From positions 1 to 36,535 of the forward strand of contig DATKMS010000468.1 in assembly GCA_035541735.1 (NCBI GenBank): DNA of 36,535 bases. The letters are read 5' to 3'. This document shows, piece after piece, positions 22,615 through 30,154 of the stretch; position 1 is the first letter of the stretch; each line of letters starts with the position of its first letter. Source of the stretch: DATKMS01 sp035541735. GTDB lineage: Bacteria; Desulfobacterota; Binatia; HRBIN30. Position numbers and translations under genes: made by a program. The notes under the pieces are model-generated. The model was not told the DNA's origin. It saw nothing but the letters and a program-made list of their open reading frames with translations, and ran no database searches.

Positions 22615-23985
22615 CTACTTGGGCTCGCGCACCGTCATCGTCAGCACGTTATCCTCAGTCACGCACGTGATCGATTCGTCCAACGAGTCCGTTGGGTAGT
22701 ACGACGCGAACCAGTTGCAGTGTTCATTGGTGTCGGTAAACGGGCCGAACTTGTAGTCGTTGTCCGTGTTGTTCTCCCAGTAGCACTGCCACTGAATCCC
22801 CTGCCCAGGGGCGAAGACGAGCGGCGGATCGTGGAGCTTGAACGGCGGGTCGTTGTATCCCACGTAATCGTAAATCTGGTCGCCGCGCATGCCGTTGTCC
22901 CAGAGGAACGTGCTGAACTCGCGGCCGCGGAAGTGATAGTGGCCGGTTTCGCTGATCAGATTGAGGGCCTTGGGAAAAATGCAGTTCGCCGCCTGCGTCG
23001 TCTGCGAATGCGCCGGAACGAATACGTCCTTGTCCTGCCCGAAGATGGTGCCAGCGTGGTCCGTGACCGTACCGGGCTCGGCCGCCTGCAAGTTCATGAT
23101 CGCATGTCCCTCGCCCGCCGTCTCCAGCGAACCGACGTTGACGAAGTGTGTCTGAATCAGTAGCTGCTCACCGGCGCGGAAGTGGAACGCCACGCCCGGC
23201 GGAAGCTCCCAGTCGACTTCCCGCAGCTGCACGGGAACCACCAGCTCCCAGGTGTCGAAGTCGACAGTCATGTTGCAGACTTCGTAGTGATCCGGCACAT
23301 CGAGCGTCTTGTCGTAAGCGCGATAGAGGTGAATATGGTGGCTGCCGCCGGTCACGGCAACTTGTATGCGGTTGACGTCGAAGTCGACATCGGACGGCAG
23401 CTTCAGATAGTGACAGCCGGTCTCTTCCTTGCCCCTCGGAACTGGCGGGGAAGTGACCTTGAGCTGCACGCCGCGCACCGGCGGCGGCAGCGTCAACTCG
23501 GTACCGTTGTCGCCCCCGGAGCTCAGATCACGGCCGTCATCGCCCGCGACGACGCCCTCCTGCGGCGCGCCCGCATCGATCCATGCTTTGATGATATCGG
23601 TGGTCGAGGGCGAGAGTGGTGCCGCGCTGTACGGCATCGAGGTACCCATCCCCGACTGTAGGTTGCTGGTGAGCTTGGCGTACAACAGGCTCATGTCCGA
23701 CCGCCGGGGCATGACACGCATCATCCCGTCCGCCTTTGCGACAGGATTAGCCGGCGTCTGGTTCACCAAGTTGTCGTACGATTTGCCGTCCTCGAGCACC
23801 ATGTTCCCAGCTTGCCCAACACTGCTGTGGCATGAGCTGGAGGTACAACTGACGTCGAACACCTGCTTCTGGATGCGTTCGAACGTCGGGGCCGCAGTGG
23901 TCGTAGGCGTCGTCGCCGTTGTAGCGTCGCCACCACAGCCGGCAAGCGCACAAGCCAGCACGACCGTAACTCCCCAAAGACCCAT
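22615..23985 (-). CDS. Lipoprotein with copper type II monooxygenase-like (PHM-fold) domain
   Basis: The protein has 456 residues. The N-terminus is a lipoprotein signal with lipobox LAGC (Cys17), then a Thr-rich linker. Residues 36-140 look like a small c-type-haem-like domain with C47-x4-C52-H53 (CTSSSCHSS), an unusual spacing. Residues about 185-456 resemble peptidylglycine monooxygenase folds: SHHIHLYRAY (His216, 217, 219), IQTHFVNVG (His280) and GHYHFRGREF (His349, 351) would be the two copper sites. It is probably periplasmic and membrane-anchored. ATG 23985 has GAGAGG upstream and gives a proper signal; the frame stays open far beyond this over the peroxiredoxin gene and is ignored there. 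Such proteins are poorly characterised in bacteria. The substrate is unknown. Confidence 0.85.
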   Translation of the reverse strand: MGLWGVTVVLACALAGCGGDATTATTPTTTAAPTFERIQKQVFDVSCTSSSCHSSVGQAGNMVLEDGKSYDNLVNQTPANPVAKADGMMRVMPRRSDMSLLYAKLTSNLQSGMGTSMPYSAAPLSPSTTDIIKAWIDAGAPQEGVVAGDDGRDLSSGGDNGTELTLPPPVRGVQLKVTSPPVPRGKEETGCHYLKLPSDVDFDVNRIQVAVTGGSHHIHLYRAYDKTLDVPDHYEVCNMTVDFDTWELVVPVQLREVDWELPPGVAFHFRAGEQLLIQTHFVNVGSLETAGEGHAIMNLQAAEPGTVTDHAGTIFGQDKDVFVPAHSQTTQAANCIFPKALNLISETGHYHFRGREFSTFLWDNGMRGDQIYDYVGYNDPPFKLHDPPLVFAPGQGIQWQCYWENNTDNDYKFGPFTDTNEHCNWFASYYPTDSLDESITCVTEDNVLTMTVREPK

Positions 23986-24216
23986 GGCAGTCCTCTCGGG
24001 AGGGAACGATTTTTCGTCGAACATTTCGACTCTGTACAGAATCCCTACCACCTTTTCAACATCATGTGTTGCACTACCACCATACTTCGATCTGCTTGCA
24101 AGCACGCGCCGACGGCCACGCCAACGGGTTGTTGATCGTCCCGCCGGCCCCAGGTAAACAGAGAACAAGCGGCGCGCAGGACGCCGTCTCAAAGCACACG
24201 CAAAGGAGGAGATGCT

Positions 24217-24702
24217 ATGGCAATCAAGGTTGGTGATAGCTTGCCCACGGATCTCAAGCTCAAGGAAATGGGTGAAGGCGGGCCGAAGGATGTCAGCGTC
24301 GGCGAGATCTTCAAGGGGAAGAAGGTGGTGCTGTTCGCCGTGCCCGGCGCGTTCACGCCCACCTGCTCCATGAAGCACCTCCCGGGCTTCCTCGAACAAG
24401 CCACCGCGATCAAGGCGAAGGGTATCGATGAGATTGTCTGCCTGTCGGTCAACGACGCCTTCGTCATGGGCGCCTGGGGCAACGCCAACAACGCCAAAGG
24501 CAAGGTACGCATGCTCGCCGACGGCAACGGTGACTTCACCAAAGCGGTCGGCCTGAGCCTGGACGCCAGCGGCTTCGGCATGGGCACCCGTTCGCAGCGC
24601 TACGCCATGATCGTGACGGACGGCAAGGTGGAGCAGTTGCTGGTGGAGCCCGGGCCGGGGCTCACGGTTTCCAGTGCCGAGGCCGTGCTCTCCAAGCTCT
24701 GA
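24217..24702 (+). CDS. Peroxiredoxin (Prx5 subfamily)
   Basis: The protein has 161 residues. Peroxidatic Cys50 lies in VPGAFTPTCSMKHLPGF, the Prx5 signature, and the conserved Arg lies in GMGTRSQRYAMIV. A second Cys (75, EIVCLSVND) matches the position seen in many Prx5 proteins and is not obviously a resolving Cys. It reduces peroxides in the cytoplasm using a thiol partner. The start has a strong AAAGGAGGAG. It is divergent from the copper-monooxygenase-like lipoprotein, 231 bases away. Confidence 0.95.
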   Translation: MAIKVGDSLPTDLKLKEMGEGGPKDVSVGEIFKGKKVVLFAVPGAFTPTCSMKHLPGFLEQATAIKAKGIDEIVCLSVNDAFVMGAWGNANNAKGKVRMLADGNGDFTKAVGLSLDASGFGMGTRSQRYAMIVTDGKVEQLLVEPGPGLTVSSAEAVLSKL

Positions 24703-24710
24703 GACCAGCC

Positions 24711-24781
24711 CTGAGTGCTGGGTCTTGAATGTGGAGGGCAACGACCGCCTCTCGTCTCACGACTCAGGACCCAGCACTCAG
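24711..24781. repeat. Inverted repeat between peroxiredoxin and tRNA-Cys
   Basis: ctgagtgctgggtcttga (24711-24728) pairs with 24764-24781 with one mismatch in 18. It starts nine bases after the peroxiredoxin stop, between that gene and the converging tRNA-Cys. It may terminate transcription from both sides. The word-like make-up recalls the repeats at 19543 and 33131. Confidence 0.75.
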
Positions 24782-24797
24782 GACGTCCGCGTGGGAA

Positions 24798-24870
24798 AGG
24801 CGGCGAGCGGATTCGAACCGCTGCATCGAGGTTTTGCAGACCTCTCCCTTAACCACTTGGGTACGCCGCC
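24798..24870 (-). tRNA. tRNA-Cys (GCA)
   Basis: The gene has 73 nt. Acceptor stem GGCGGCG (24864-24870) pairs with CGCCGCC (24799-24805), and the discriminator is U, as expected for Cys. Anticodon loop CTGCAAA gives GCA. The T arm has GGTTCGAATCC. No CCA is encoded. Confidence 0.95.
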
Positions 24871-25000
24871 GCGGAGTTCTCTCAGTAGCACATAGCCGCG
24901 CGGGTGCAAATTCGCCAGCGAATTGTGCTCCACGGATGCGCCACAACGCTGCCCATCCGCGTTGACCCTTCCAGAATCTCCAAGTAATAGCGGTACCATC

Positions 25001-25798
25001 ATGCTGCGGACCTACGGTGTTCTCCTGCCGCTCCTGCTCTGGCTCGTCGGCGGCGTAACGGCATGCAGTTCGGGTTGCAATCGACCGGAAGAAGCGTCGT
25101 CGTCGCCATCGGCCGGTGCGGCCAGCAGCGGGGCTAAGGCCGGAACGCCCACGGCGCTAGCGCCGCGCTCACATCAACTGATTGAGCAGGCCGGGGGGCG
25201 CCTGACGCCGCTGCGGGGAGTACAAGTAACCCCGGGATTGGGTGCGCAAGCGGCGCAGGAATCCGACCGCCTCTGGGTGAGTGCCAGCGGCGATCCCGAC
25301 ACGGGCGGCGTGCCGCTAACCGTCAGCTTCACCGGCGAGATACAAGGCGGGGGGCCGGATCTGCGCTACCGCTGGGACTTCGGCGACAACAGTCCACCGG
25401 CGTATCAGCTCAATGTCCAGCACACCTACCGCGAGGCGGGTGACTACACCGCCACGCTCAGCGTCACAGGAACTGATGCCGAGGATTCCGACGAGGTCAC
25501 CATCCAGGTATCCGAAGAAGGCTTCGACGTCAGCATCGATGCCGACCCCGACATCGGCAAGGTGCCGCTGACGGTGCACTTCTCGGCGGTGCTGGACGAA
25601 GACTTGCCGGGCCCCTTCTACTACCAGTGGGACTTCGGCGACGGCGGGCGTGACGTCACCAATCCGACCACGCACACCTACCGGCTAGCGGGCGAATACA
25701 CCGCCACCTGTGTGGTCACCAACTCGCAGGGGCAAACGGGCCGCGAAGAGGTCGAGATTCAGGTGGATACGCCCGATGCGGATCAGGAGACGCAGTGA
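25001..25798 (+). CDS. Lipoprotein with two PKD domains
   Basis: The protein has 265 residues. The signal MLRTYGVLLPLLLWLVGGVTAC ends in a lipobox-like Cys. A Ser/Ala-rich linker (about 30-60) follows, then two PKD domains (about 93-172 and 178-258) with the hallmark WDFGD motifs (YRWDFGDNSP and YQWDFGDGGR) and PLTVSFTGE / PLTVHFSAV strands. PKD domains mediate protein or polysaccharide contacts outside the cell. No catalytic domain is attached. Start 25001 is the first in-frame ATG that gives a correct signal; the frame is open upstream into the tRNA flank. It converges with the gene at 25859. Confidence 0.88.
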   Translation: MLRTYGVLLPLLLWLVGGVTACSSGCNRPEEASSSPSAGAASSGAKAGTPTALAPRSHQLIEQAGGRLTPLRGVQVTPGLGAQAAQESDRLWVSASGDPDTGGVPLTVSFTGEIQGGGPDLRYRWDFGDNSPPAYQLNVQHTYREAGDYTATLSVTGTDAEDSDEVTIQVSEEGFDVSIDADPDIGKVPLTVHFSAVLDEDLPGPFYYQWDFGDGGRDVTNPTTHTYRLAGEYTATCVVTNSQGQTGREEVEIQVDTPDADQETQ

Positions 25799-25858
25799 GC
25801 TACATCTCCTGATCCCAAGGCATGCCGGACGATCGAGCGGCGGAGTTTACCCGGCCGT

Positions 25859-26326
25859 CTACGCCACCTTGCGCAAGCGCGGCGGTGTTTCGAGTGCCTG
25901 TGCGATCACGCTCCAGCGGTTGACGTACTGCGCGTATTGCCCGTTGTACCGCTGACGCGCCGCGTGCAGGGAGAAGGTCTTGCCCGACAGGGCTTCCCAC
26001 GGGATGATGAAGACTTCCTCACGCGACGGATGCCGTGGTTCCATTGCGATACACACAAACACATCGGCATAGCGCTTCCCGAATTTTCCGTGATGGTGAA
26101 AGTTGAAGTGCCACGAACGGTAGTTGTACGTGTAATGTCGGCCACGAACGGTGACGTGATGCTTGCGGACACGGGGAAACGCCACGCGCAACGCGACGCG
26201 CGCGCGGCTGTTGATCAGCAGATCGTACCCCTGGGTCGCTGACACGGATTGCACACGATATCCGGCGCGACGCACACGCTCAGCGATGCGCCGCTTCGGT
26301 AGGAGATGCTTCTTTACTCTGTCCAT
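25859..26326 (-). CDS. PD-(D/E)XK-like hypothetical protein, active site apparently lost
   Basis: The protein has 155 residues. The order of blocks fits small PD-(D/E)XK-fold proteins: a basic helix (KRRIAERVRRAGYRV), TQGYDLLINSRARVALRVAFP (Asp35, then the strand that should carry Glu-x-Lys), HYTYNYRSWHF, ADVFVCIAMEP, VFIIPWEAL and a final YNGQYAQYVNRW. In a working nuclease the strand would read like vEVK; here it is A-L-R-V, so Glu and Lys are both missing. It may be a DNA-binding remnant or a divergent protein of other function. It stands alone between the PKD lipoprotein and tRNA-Gly. Confidence 0.68.
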   Translation of the reverse strand: MDRVKKHLLPKRRIAERVRRAGYRVQSVSATQGYDLLINSRARVALRVAFPRVRKHHVTVRGRHYTYNYRSWHFNFHHHGKFGKRYADVFVCIAMEPRHPSREEVFIIPWEALSGKTFSLHAARQRYNGQYAQYVNRWSVIAQALETPPRLRKVA

Positions 26327-26435
26327 GAACGATAGACGCGTTTGGCCGTTGCTGTATTCGAAGCGCCTGCACCGGCAGGCACGGCGGTTCTGTTTTGACT
26401 CCGCTCTTTGACTTCGCTAGAGTTCGCGCCCGTAT

Positions 26436-26509
26436 GCGGGTGTAGCTCAGTTGGCTAGAGCGTATGCTTGCCAAGCATAAGGTCGCCGGTTCGACCCCGG
26501 TCACCCGCT
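26436..26509 (+). tRNA. tRNA-Gly (GCC)
   Basis: The gene has 74 nt. Acceptor GCGGGTG (26436-26442) pairs with CACCCGC (26502-26508), with discriminator U. Anticodon loop TTGCCAA gives GCC. The D arm TAGCTCAGTTGGCTAGAGC and T arm GGTTCGACCCC are standard. No CCA is encoded. Confidence 0.96.
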
Positions 26510-26514
26510 TTCGC

Positions 26515-26540
26515 GAGGGCCCTGAACGCTCAGGGCCCTC
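26515..26540 (+). terminator. Terminator hairpin after tRNA-Gly
   Basis: gagggccctga (26515-26525) pairs perfectly with tcagggccctc (26530-26540) around a 4-base loop. It begins six bases after the tRNA and is followed by tctac, a weak T-tail. Confidence 0.75.
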
Positions 26541-26652
26541 TCTACATATGGCCGCAAACGTACCGGACTGGGTGGATGACGGCTTGAAGCCGGCAGGAAA
26601 GTGGGCCACTCTCAACTAGACAAGAGGCCCATCCTTCCATTTGGAGGCAAGA

Positions 26653-27123
26653 GTGTACGTCGCTGAGATCTTGGAGAAGTGCAGTGAATTGGCCGCGCGC
26701 ACGGCGCGTGCGTACCGTCGGTTGGCAGAGCGCTTCCATGGGGATGGAGAGCGCGTCAGCCTGTGGCGCGAACTGGCGCTCGAGGAAGAAACGCACGCCG
26801 ATGTGCTGCGTCGCGAACTGCAGTCGTTTCAGGAAGAAGACGAGAGCGGGTCGTTCATGCCGGACTACGCTGAACGATTGACGCGACTCGACAGGGAACT
26901 CTGCCAGCTCGAAAATCGCGTGGAGACGGCGCGCAGCGTCGACGAAGCCCTGGCCGTCGCGGTGGCGCTGGAGCAGGCTGATCTGGAGGACCTGTACGAC
27001 GACCTGGTGCTGCAGGGTGAACCCGCCTTCAAACTGATCTCCGAACGCATCGAAGCGGCGCTCGCGGCAAAACCCGCCCGCCCCCCGGCGGCAGGGCTGG
27101 CCCGCGTGCGCCGCCGCGAATGA
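26653..27123 (+). CDS. Ferritin-like/rubrerythrin-type four-helix protein
   Basis: The protein has 156 residues and is nearly all helical. The first helix carries E5 and E8 (AEILEKCSEL). The second has the metal motif E45-x2-H48 (EEETHADVL). The fourth region ALEQADLEDLYDDL (about 106-119) holds acidic residues where the second ExxH should be, but no His. It could bind iron in a reduced or altered site. I choose GTG 26653: GGAGG at 26643-26647 lies five bases upstream. A TTG at 26641 is in frame but overlaps that ribosome binding site. It is followed at 67 bases by the unknown gene at 27190. Confidence 0.78.
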   Translation: MYVAEILEKCSELAARTARAYRRLAERFHGDGERVSLWRELALEEETHADVLRRELQSFQEEDESGSFMPDYAERLTRLDRELCQLENRVETARSVDEALAVAVALEQADLEDLYDDLVLQGEPAFKLISERIEAALAAKPARPPAAGLARVRRRE

Positions 27124-27189
27124 TGCGCCGCGCCGCAGGCCGCGCGCGCCCGTTGCCCACGGTGCGCCCCAACGTCCCGCAGCACGACG

Positions 27190-27897
27190 ATGCCGACGCA
27201 TGTTGATGCCCGCCGCGAGGCGGCACGCGCCTTCTTTGAATTCCTCGAACGCGAGCTCACCGCGGACGAGACGCTCGCCGACAAGCAGTGCGTTCGCCGC
27301 ATCATCGAAAGGGCGCAGACCGAGCAGGCGGCGCGCTCACGCAAGCGCTTCGACCCAGAGGAGGTCTTCCGGCACAAACTGCTCTACACGAAGATCGATG
27401 ACGCCATCGCAACGTGGTGCCACAAGCGCGAGATTCGCACCGACCCGTACAACGTGTTCCGCTACGCGGGTGCCGAGCGCGGGCCGACGCAGCACGACAC
27501 CGCCATTGGACCGTCCCTGCCGTTGGTCAGCCGTGCCTTCGAACGACTCGCTACTGCCGTCCCGGAGCTCACCAACTACGGCAGCGCGGTCGTGAAAGCC
27601 CCCAGCACGGCCATTGCCCCGGCCTTCCGGCTGCAACACCCGCTGCCTTTTGGCGCGGCCGGTGACACGGCATACGGAGGAAGCAAGAAGGAGCTGGAGC
27701 GCGGCATCTACCAAGTCGCCATGTACGCAGCGACGGGTGGCGATCCCTCACGCAGCTGGCGCTACGACTGCGGGCTCTTCGTCTTCTACTGCCTGGAACG
27801 CCCACGCACGCTTCTCGGCGCAGACCTGTTCGAGACCTGGCCGGAAGTGCAGCAGCGCATCTGGGAATCCGGGCGCGTGTGGGCTATGGTGCTCTGA
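27190..27897 (+). CDS. Hypothetical protein
   Basis: The protein has 235 residues and I do not recognise a family. Composition and codon use are those of a real gene. The N-terminal third is helical and charged (FFEFLERELTADETLADKQCVRRIIERAQTEQAARSRKRFDPEEV). A middle part contains AYGGSKKELERGIYQVAMYAATGG, and the end has WRYDCGLFVFYCLERPRTL and ETWPEVQQRIW. There is no signal peptide or membrane segment. No ribosome binding site is clear at ATG 27190. It sits between the ferritin-like gene and BamD, in the same direction. Confidence 0.7.
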   Translation: MPTHVDARREAARAFFEFLERELTADETLADKQCVRRIIERAQTEQAARSRKRFDPEEVFRHKLLYTKIDDAIATWCHKREIRTDPYNVFRYAGAERGPTQHDTAIGPSLPLVSRAFERLATAVPELTNYGSAVVKAPSTAIAPAFRLQHPLPFGAAGDTAYGGSKKELERGIYQVAMYAATGGDPSRSWRYDCGLFVFYCLERPRTLLGADLFETWPEVQQRIWESGRVWAMVL

Positions 27898-27944
27898 ATC
27901 GCTCGGCTTTTGCTGATGCCCGCTATTCGACATATTCCAGCCAT

Positions 27945-28880
27945 ATGAAGCTGCGTTCGCTCACCTGGATCTTCGTGGTCGCCGTCCTCGCCGGCTGTGA
28001 AGCCAAGAAGCATCTCAGCGCCGATGAGTATTTCAAAGAAGCCACCGAGCGCTATCGCACCGGTGCCCTGACGGTGGCGATCGACAACTATCACGAGCTG
28101 CTCGACCAGTATCCGTTCAGTGAATACAACGAAGAGGCCGAGCTGAAGATTGCGCACGCCCACTACCTCGAAGGCAACTACGCTGAGGCGATCGTGGCGT
28201 TGACGGACTTCCAGCGCCGCCACCCCACCAGCGCGGAGCTGCCCTTCGTCGGATACTTGCTCGGCATGTGCTACGTGCGACAGATGGGCACGGCGGACCG
28301 CGATCAGACCGCCGCGCGCAGCGCGTCGAACTACTTCCTCACGGTGTCACAGCAGTACCCGGACAGTCCGTTCTCCGAGCTGGCACGCATCGAGTTGGAA
28401 CGTTGCCGCCAGCGTCTGGGAGAGCATGAGCTGTACGTTGCCAACTTCTACAGCAAGCGGGGGAACCGCCCCGCGGCCAAGGTACGGCTGTTGACGCTCG
28501 CCTCCCGCTATGAAGAGACCGACGCCTCGGCCGATGGCTTGCTGCGCCTCGCTGCCATCTGCCGCGAGGACAACGACAGCGAGCAAGCGATCCTGGCCTA
28601 TCAAGCAATTACCAAGTCACACCCCACCAGCCCGTACGCCGTCACGGCACGCGCGGCACTTGCAAAGCTGAATGCCGACGTTGACCCGGCAGGTGACCCG
28701 GTCGACATCCTGCTCGCAGCCAACGGCCGCCGCCGCACTGAAGGGAGCACTGAAACCGTCCAGGTGCCCGGCCTCGACAATACCCGTACCGCTCGGGGGC
28801 CCTCGGGGGTGCCGGCGCTCGGACCACCCGCCGATCCATTCGGGCGCCGTGGTGGCGGCTTGACCGGCCGGCCGTATTGA
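27945..28880 (+). CDS. bamD: Outer membrane assembly lipoprotein BamD
   Basis: The protein has 311 residues. The signal MKLRSLTWIFVVAVLAGC ends in lipobox LAGC. TPR-like repeats follow (ADEYFKEATERYRTGALTVAIDNYHELLDQYPFSEYNEEAELKIAHAHYLEGNYAEAIVALTDFQRRHPTS), which match BamD/YfiO closely, including the early YP and YxxEA pattern. A Pro/Gly/Arg-rich tail of about 50 residues is extra compared with E. coli BamD. It is anchored in the inner leaflet of the outer membrane and works with BamA to insert beta-barrel proteins, so the organism is diderm. ATG 27945 starts the signal; the frame upstream is dropped. Confidence 0.93.
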   Translation: MKLRSLTWIFVVAVLAGCEAKKHLSADEYFKEATERYRTGALTVAIDNYHELLDQYPFSEYNEEAELKIAHAHYLEGNYAEAIVALTDFQRRHPTSAELPFVGYLLGMCYVRQMGTADRDQTAARSASNYFLTVSQQYPDSPFSELARIELERCRQRLGEHELYVANFYSKRGNRPAAKVRLLTLASRYEETDASADGLLRLAAICREDNDSEQAILAYQAITKSHPTSPYAVTARAALAKLNADVDPAGDPVDILLAANGRRRTEGSTETVQVPGLDNTRTARGPSGVPALGPPADPFGRRGGGLTGRPY

Positions 28881-28895
28881 CCGGTCACCGTCGAG

Positions 28896-29711
28896 GTGAG
28901 ACAGTTCCCAGCGGCCCGTGGCGTCGTGGAAACGGTCGCCGGTGGCGAGAAGATGTTGCGTGAAGCAAACGAAGCCGCTGCGCCTCTCAGGCGGCTGGCG
29001 CAGCGCCGGGTCCTCATCGTGGGCGTTGGCGGTCTGGGCGCGCCGGCAGCGCTGCGTCTCGCGGTGGCGGGCGTAGGAACGCTCGGCCTGATCGACGGTG
29101 ACGCCGTCGAGCTCTCGAATCTGCACCGTCAGATCATCTATCGTACAACCGACATCGGGCGATCCAAGGTGGCCGCGGCCGCCACACGTCTGCAGACGCT
29201 GTGCCCGAGCGTCAAGATCGAGCCGCTTGCCCAGCGACTCACGCCCGACAATGTCGCGACCATCTTCGCTGGGTTTGACTTCGTGATCGATGCCACCGAC
29301 GGCAGTGATTCCAAGTACCTCGTCAATGACGCGGCCGTGCTGTGCGGTGTACCGTTCTCTCATGCCGGGGTCCTGGGATTCCAAGGACAGCTGATGACCG
29401 TTGTCCCGCACCACAGTGCCTGCCTGCGCTGCGTCTTTCCGTTCCCGCCGGAACCGGACGAGCTGCCGACGTGTCAGGAAGCGGGGATTCTGGGCTCGGT
29501 CGCGGGCACCGTCGGTACACTGCAAGCTACCGAAGCTCTCAAGTTCCTCCTGGGGGAGGGCCGCCACCTCGGCAACCGCCTGCTCACCTACGATGCGCTC
29601 GCGGTACGCTGGCGGACCATTGTGCTCGCACGACACGCCGACTGCCCGCTGTGTGGGGCACACCCGACGATCCGCGCGCCGCTGGCCGCCGAACGCCGGG
29701 CCTGCGAATGA
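28896..29711 (+). CDS. E1-like adenylyltransferase (ThiF/MoeB/HesA family), active member
   Basis: The protein has 271 residues. It has the nucleotide loop GVGGLG (43-48), LIDGDAVELSNLHRQ (65-79), Lys91, Asp in IDATD (131-135), two zinc pairs CLRC (176-179) and CPLC (250-253), and catalytic Cys193 in TCQEAGILGS. All residues for activating a Gly-Gly carrier are present. It lacks the usual N-terminal RYSRQ helix, which the second E1 homologue (31187) keeps. It adenylates and probably sulfurates the MoaD/CysO-like carrier at 29872. No rhodanese domain is attached, so the sulfur donor is not visible. The start is GTG 28896; ATG 28953 or so is an alternative. Confidence 0.92.
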   Translation: MRQFPAARGVVETVAGGEKMLREANEAAAPLRRLAQRRVLIVGVGGLGAPAALRLAVAGVGTLGLIDGDAVELSNLHRQIIYRTTDIGRSKVAAAATRLQTLCPSVKIEPLAQRLTPDNVATIFAGFDFVIDATDGSDSKYLVNDAAVLCGVPFSHAGVLGFQGQLMTVVPHHSACLRCVFPFPPEPDELPTCQEAGILGSVAGTVGTLQATEALKFLLGEGRHLGNRLLTYDALAVRWRTIVLARHADCPLCGAHPTIRAPLAAERRACE

Positions 29712-29871
29712 CTGCGGTTGGGCTTTCGTTACGGCTGACATCTGGCTAAGAAAAGGGAACACTCAGACCTCACGGCCTGCAGCGGCTTTTCCGGGGGACG
29801 ATGTCTCGATCACCTGCTGTAGTCGACCGCTGCGTGTTTGTGTGAAGGACGTGACAGGAGGAACGACAGAC

Positions 29872-30147
29872 ATGAGCGTGCAAGTGCGTATTCCCACCCC
29901 GCTGCGACGCTATACCGCTGGTGCCGAAGAGGTTGGCGTCAGCGGCAGCACCATCCGCACCGTGGTCGAGGACTTGGAGCGCAACTTTCCCGGCATCAAG
30001 GAACGTCTGTGCGACGAGCAGGGACGCGTGCGGCGGTTCGTCAACATCTACGTCAACGGCGACGACATCCGCTTCCTGAGCAGCCTGGACACCGAGGTCA
30101 AGGACGGTGACGAAGTAGCGATCGTCCCGGCCATAGCAGGGGGGTGA
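29872..30147 (+). CDS. MoaD/ThiS/CysO-like sulfur carrier protein
   Basis: The protein has 91 residues, a beta-grasp ubiquitin-like fold ending in IVPAIAGG, so the Gly-Gly tail can be adenylated and thiocarboxylated. Start MSVQVRIPTPLRRYTAG and the middle FVNIYVNGDDIRFL match CysO/SAMP-type carriers. GGAGG lies eight bases before ATG 29872. The next gene is CysM-like and begins seven bases after its stop, the same pairing as cysO-cysM in Mycobacterium. A role as sulfur carrier for cysteine is therefore likely. A Mec-like protease (needed in Mycobacterium to release cysteine) is not in the window. Confidence 0.93.
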   Translation: MSVQVRIPTPLRRYTAGAEEVGVSGSTIRTVVEDLERNFPGIKERLCDEQGRVRRFVNIYVNGDDIRFLSSLDTEVKDGDEVAIVPAIAGG

Positions 30148-30154
30148 GGAACGC

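Noticed and set aside
23986..24741. N-terminal extension of the copper-monooxygenase-like gene to 708 residues
   Set aside because: It would overlap the peroxiredoxin gene antisense and bury the lipoprotein signal; ATG 23985 has a ribosome binding site and gives a clean signal.
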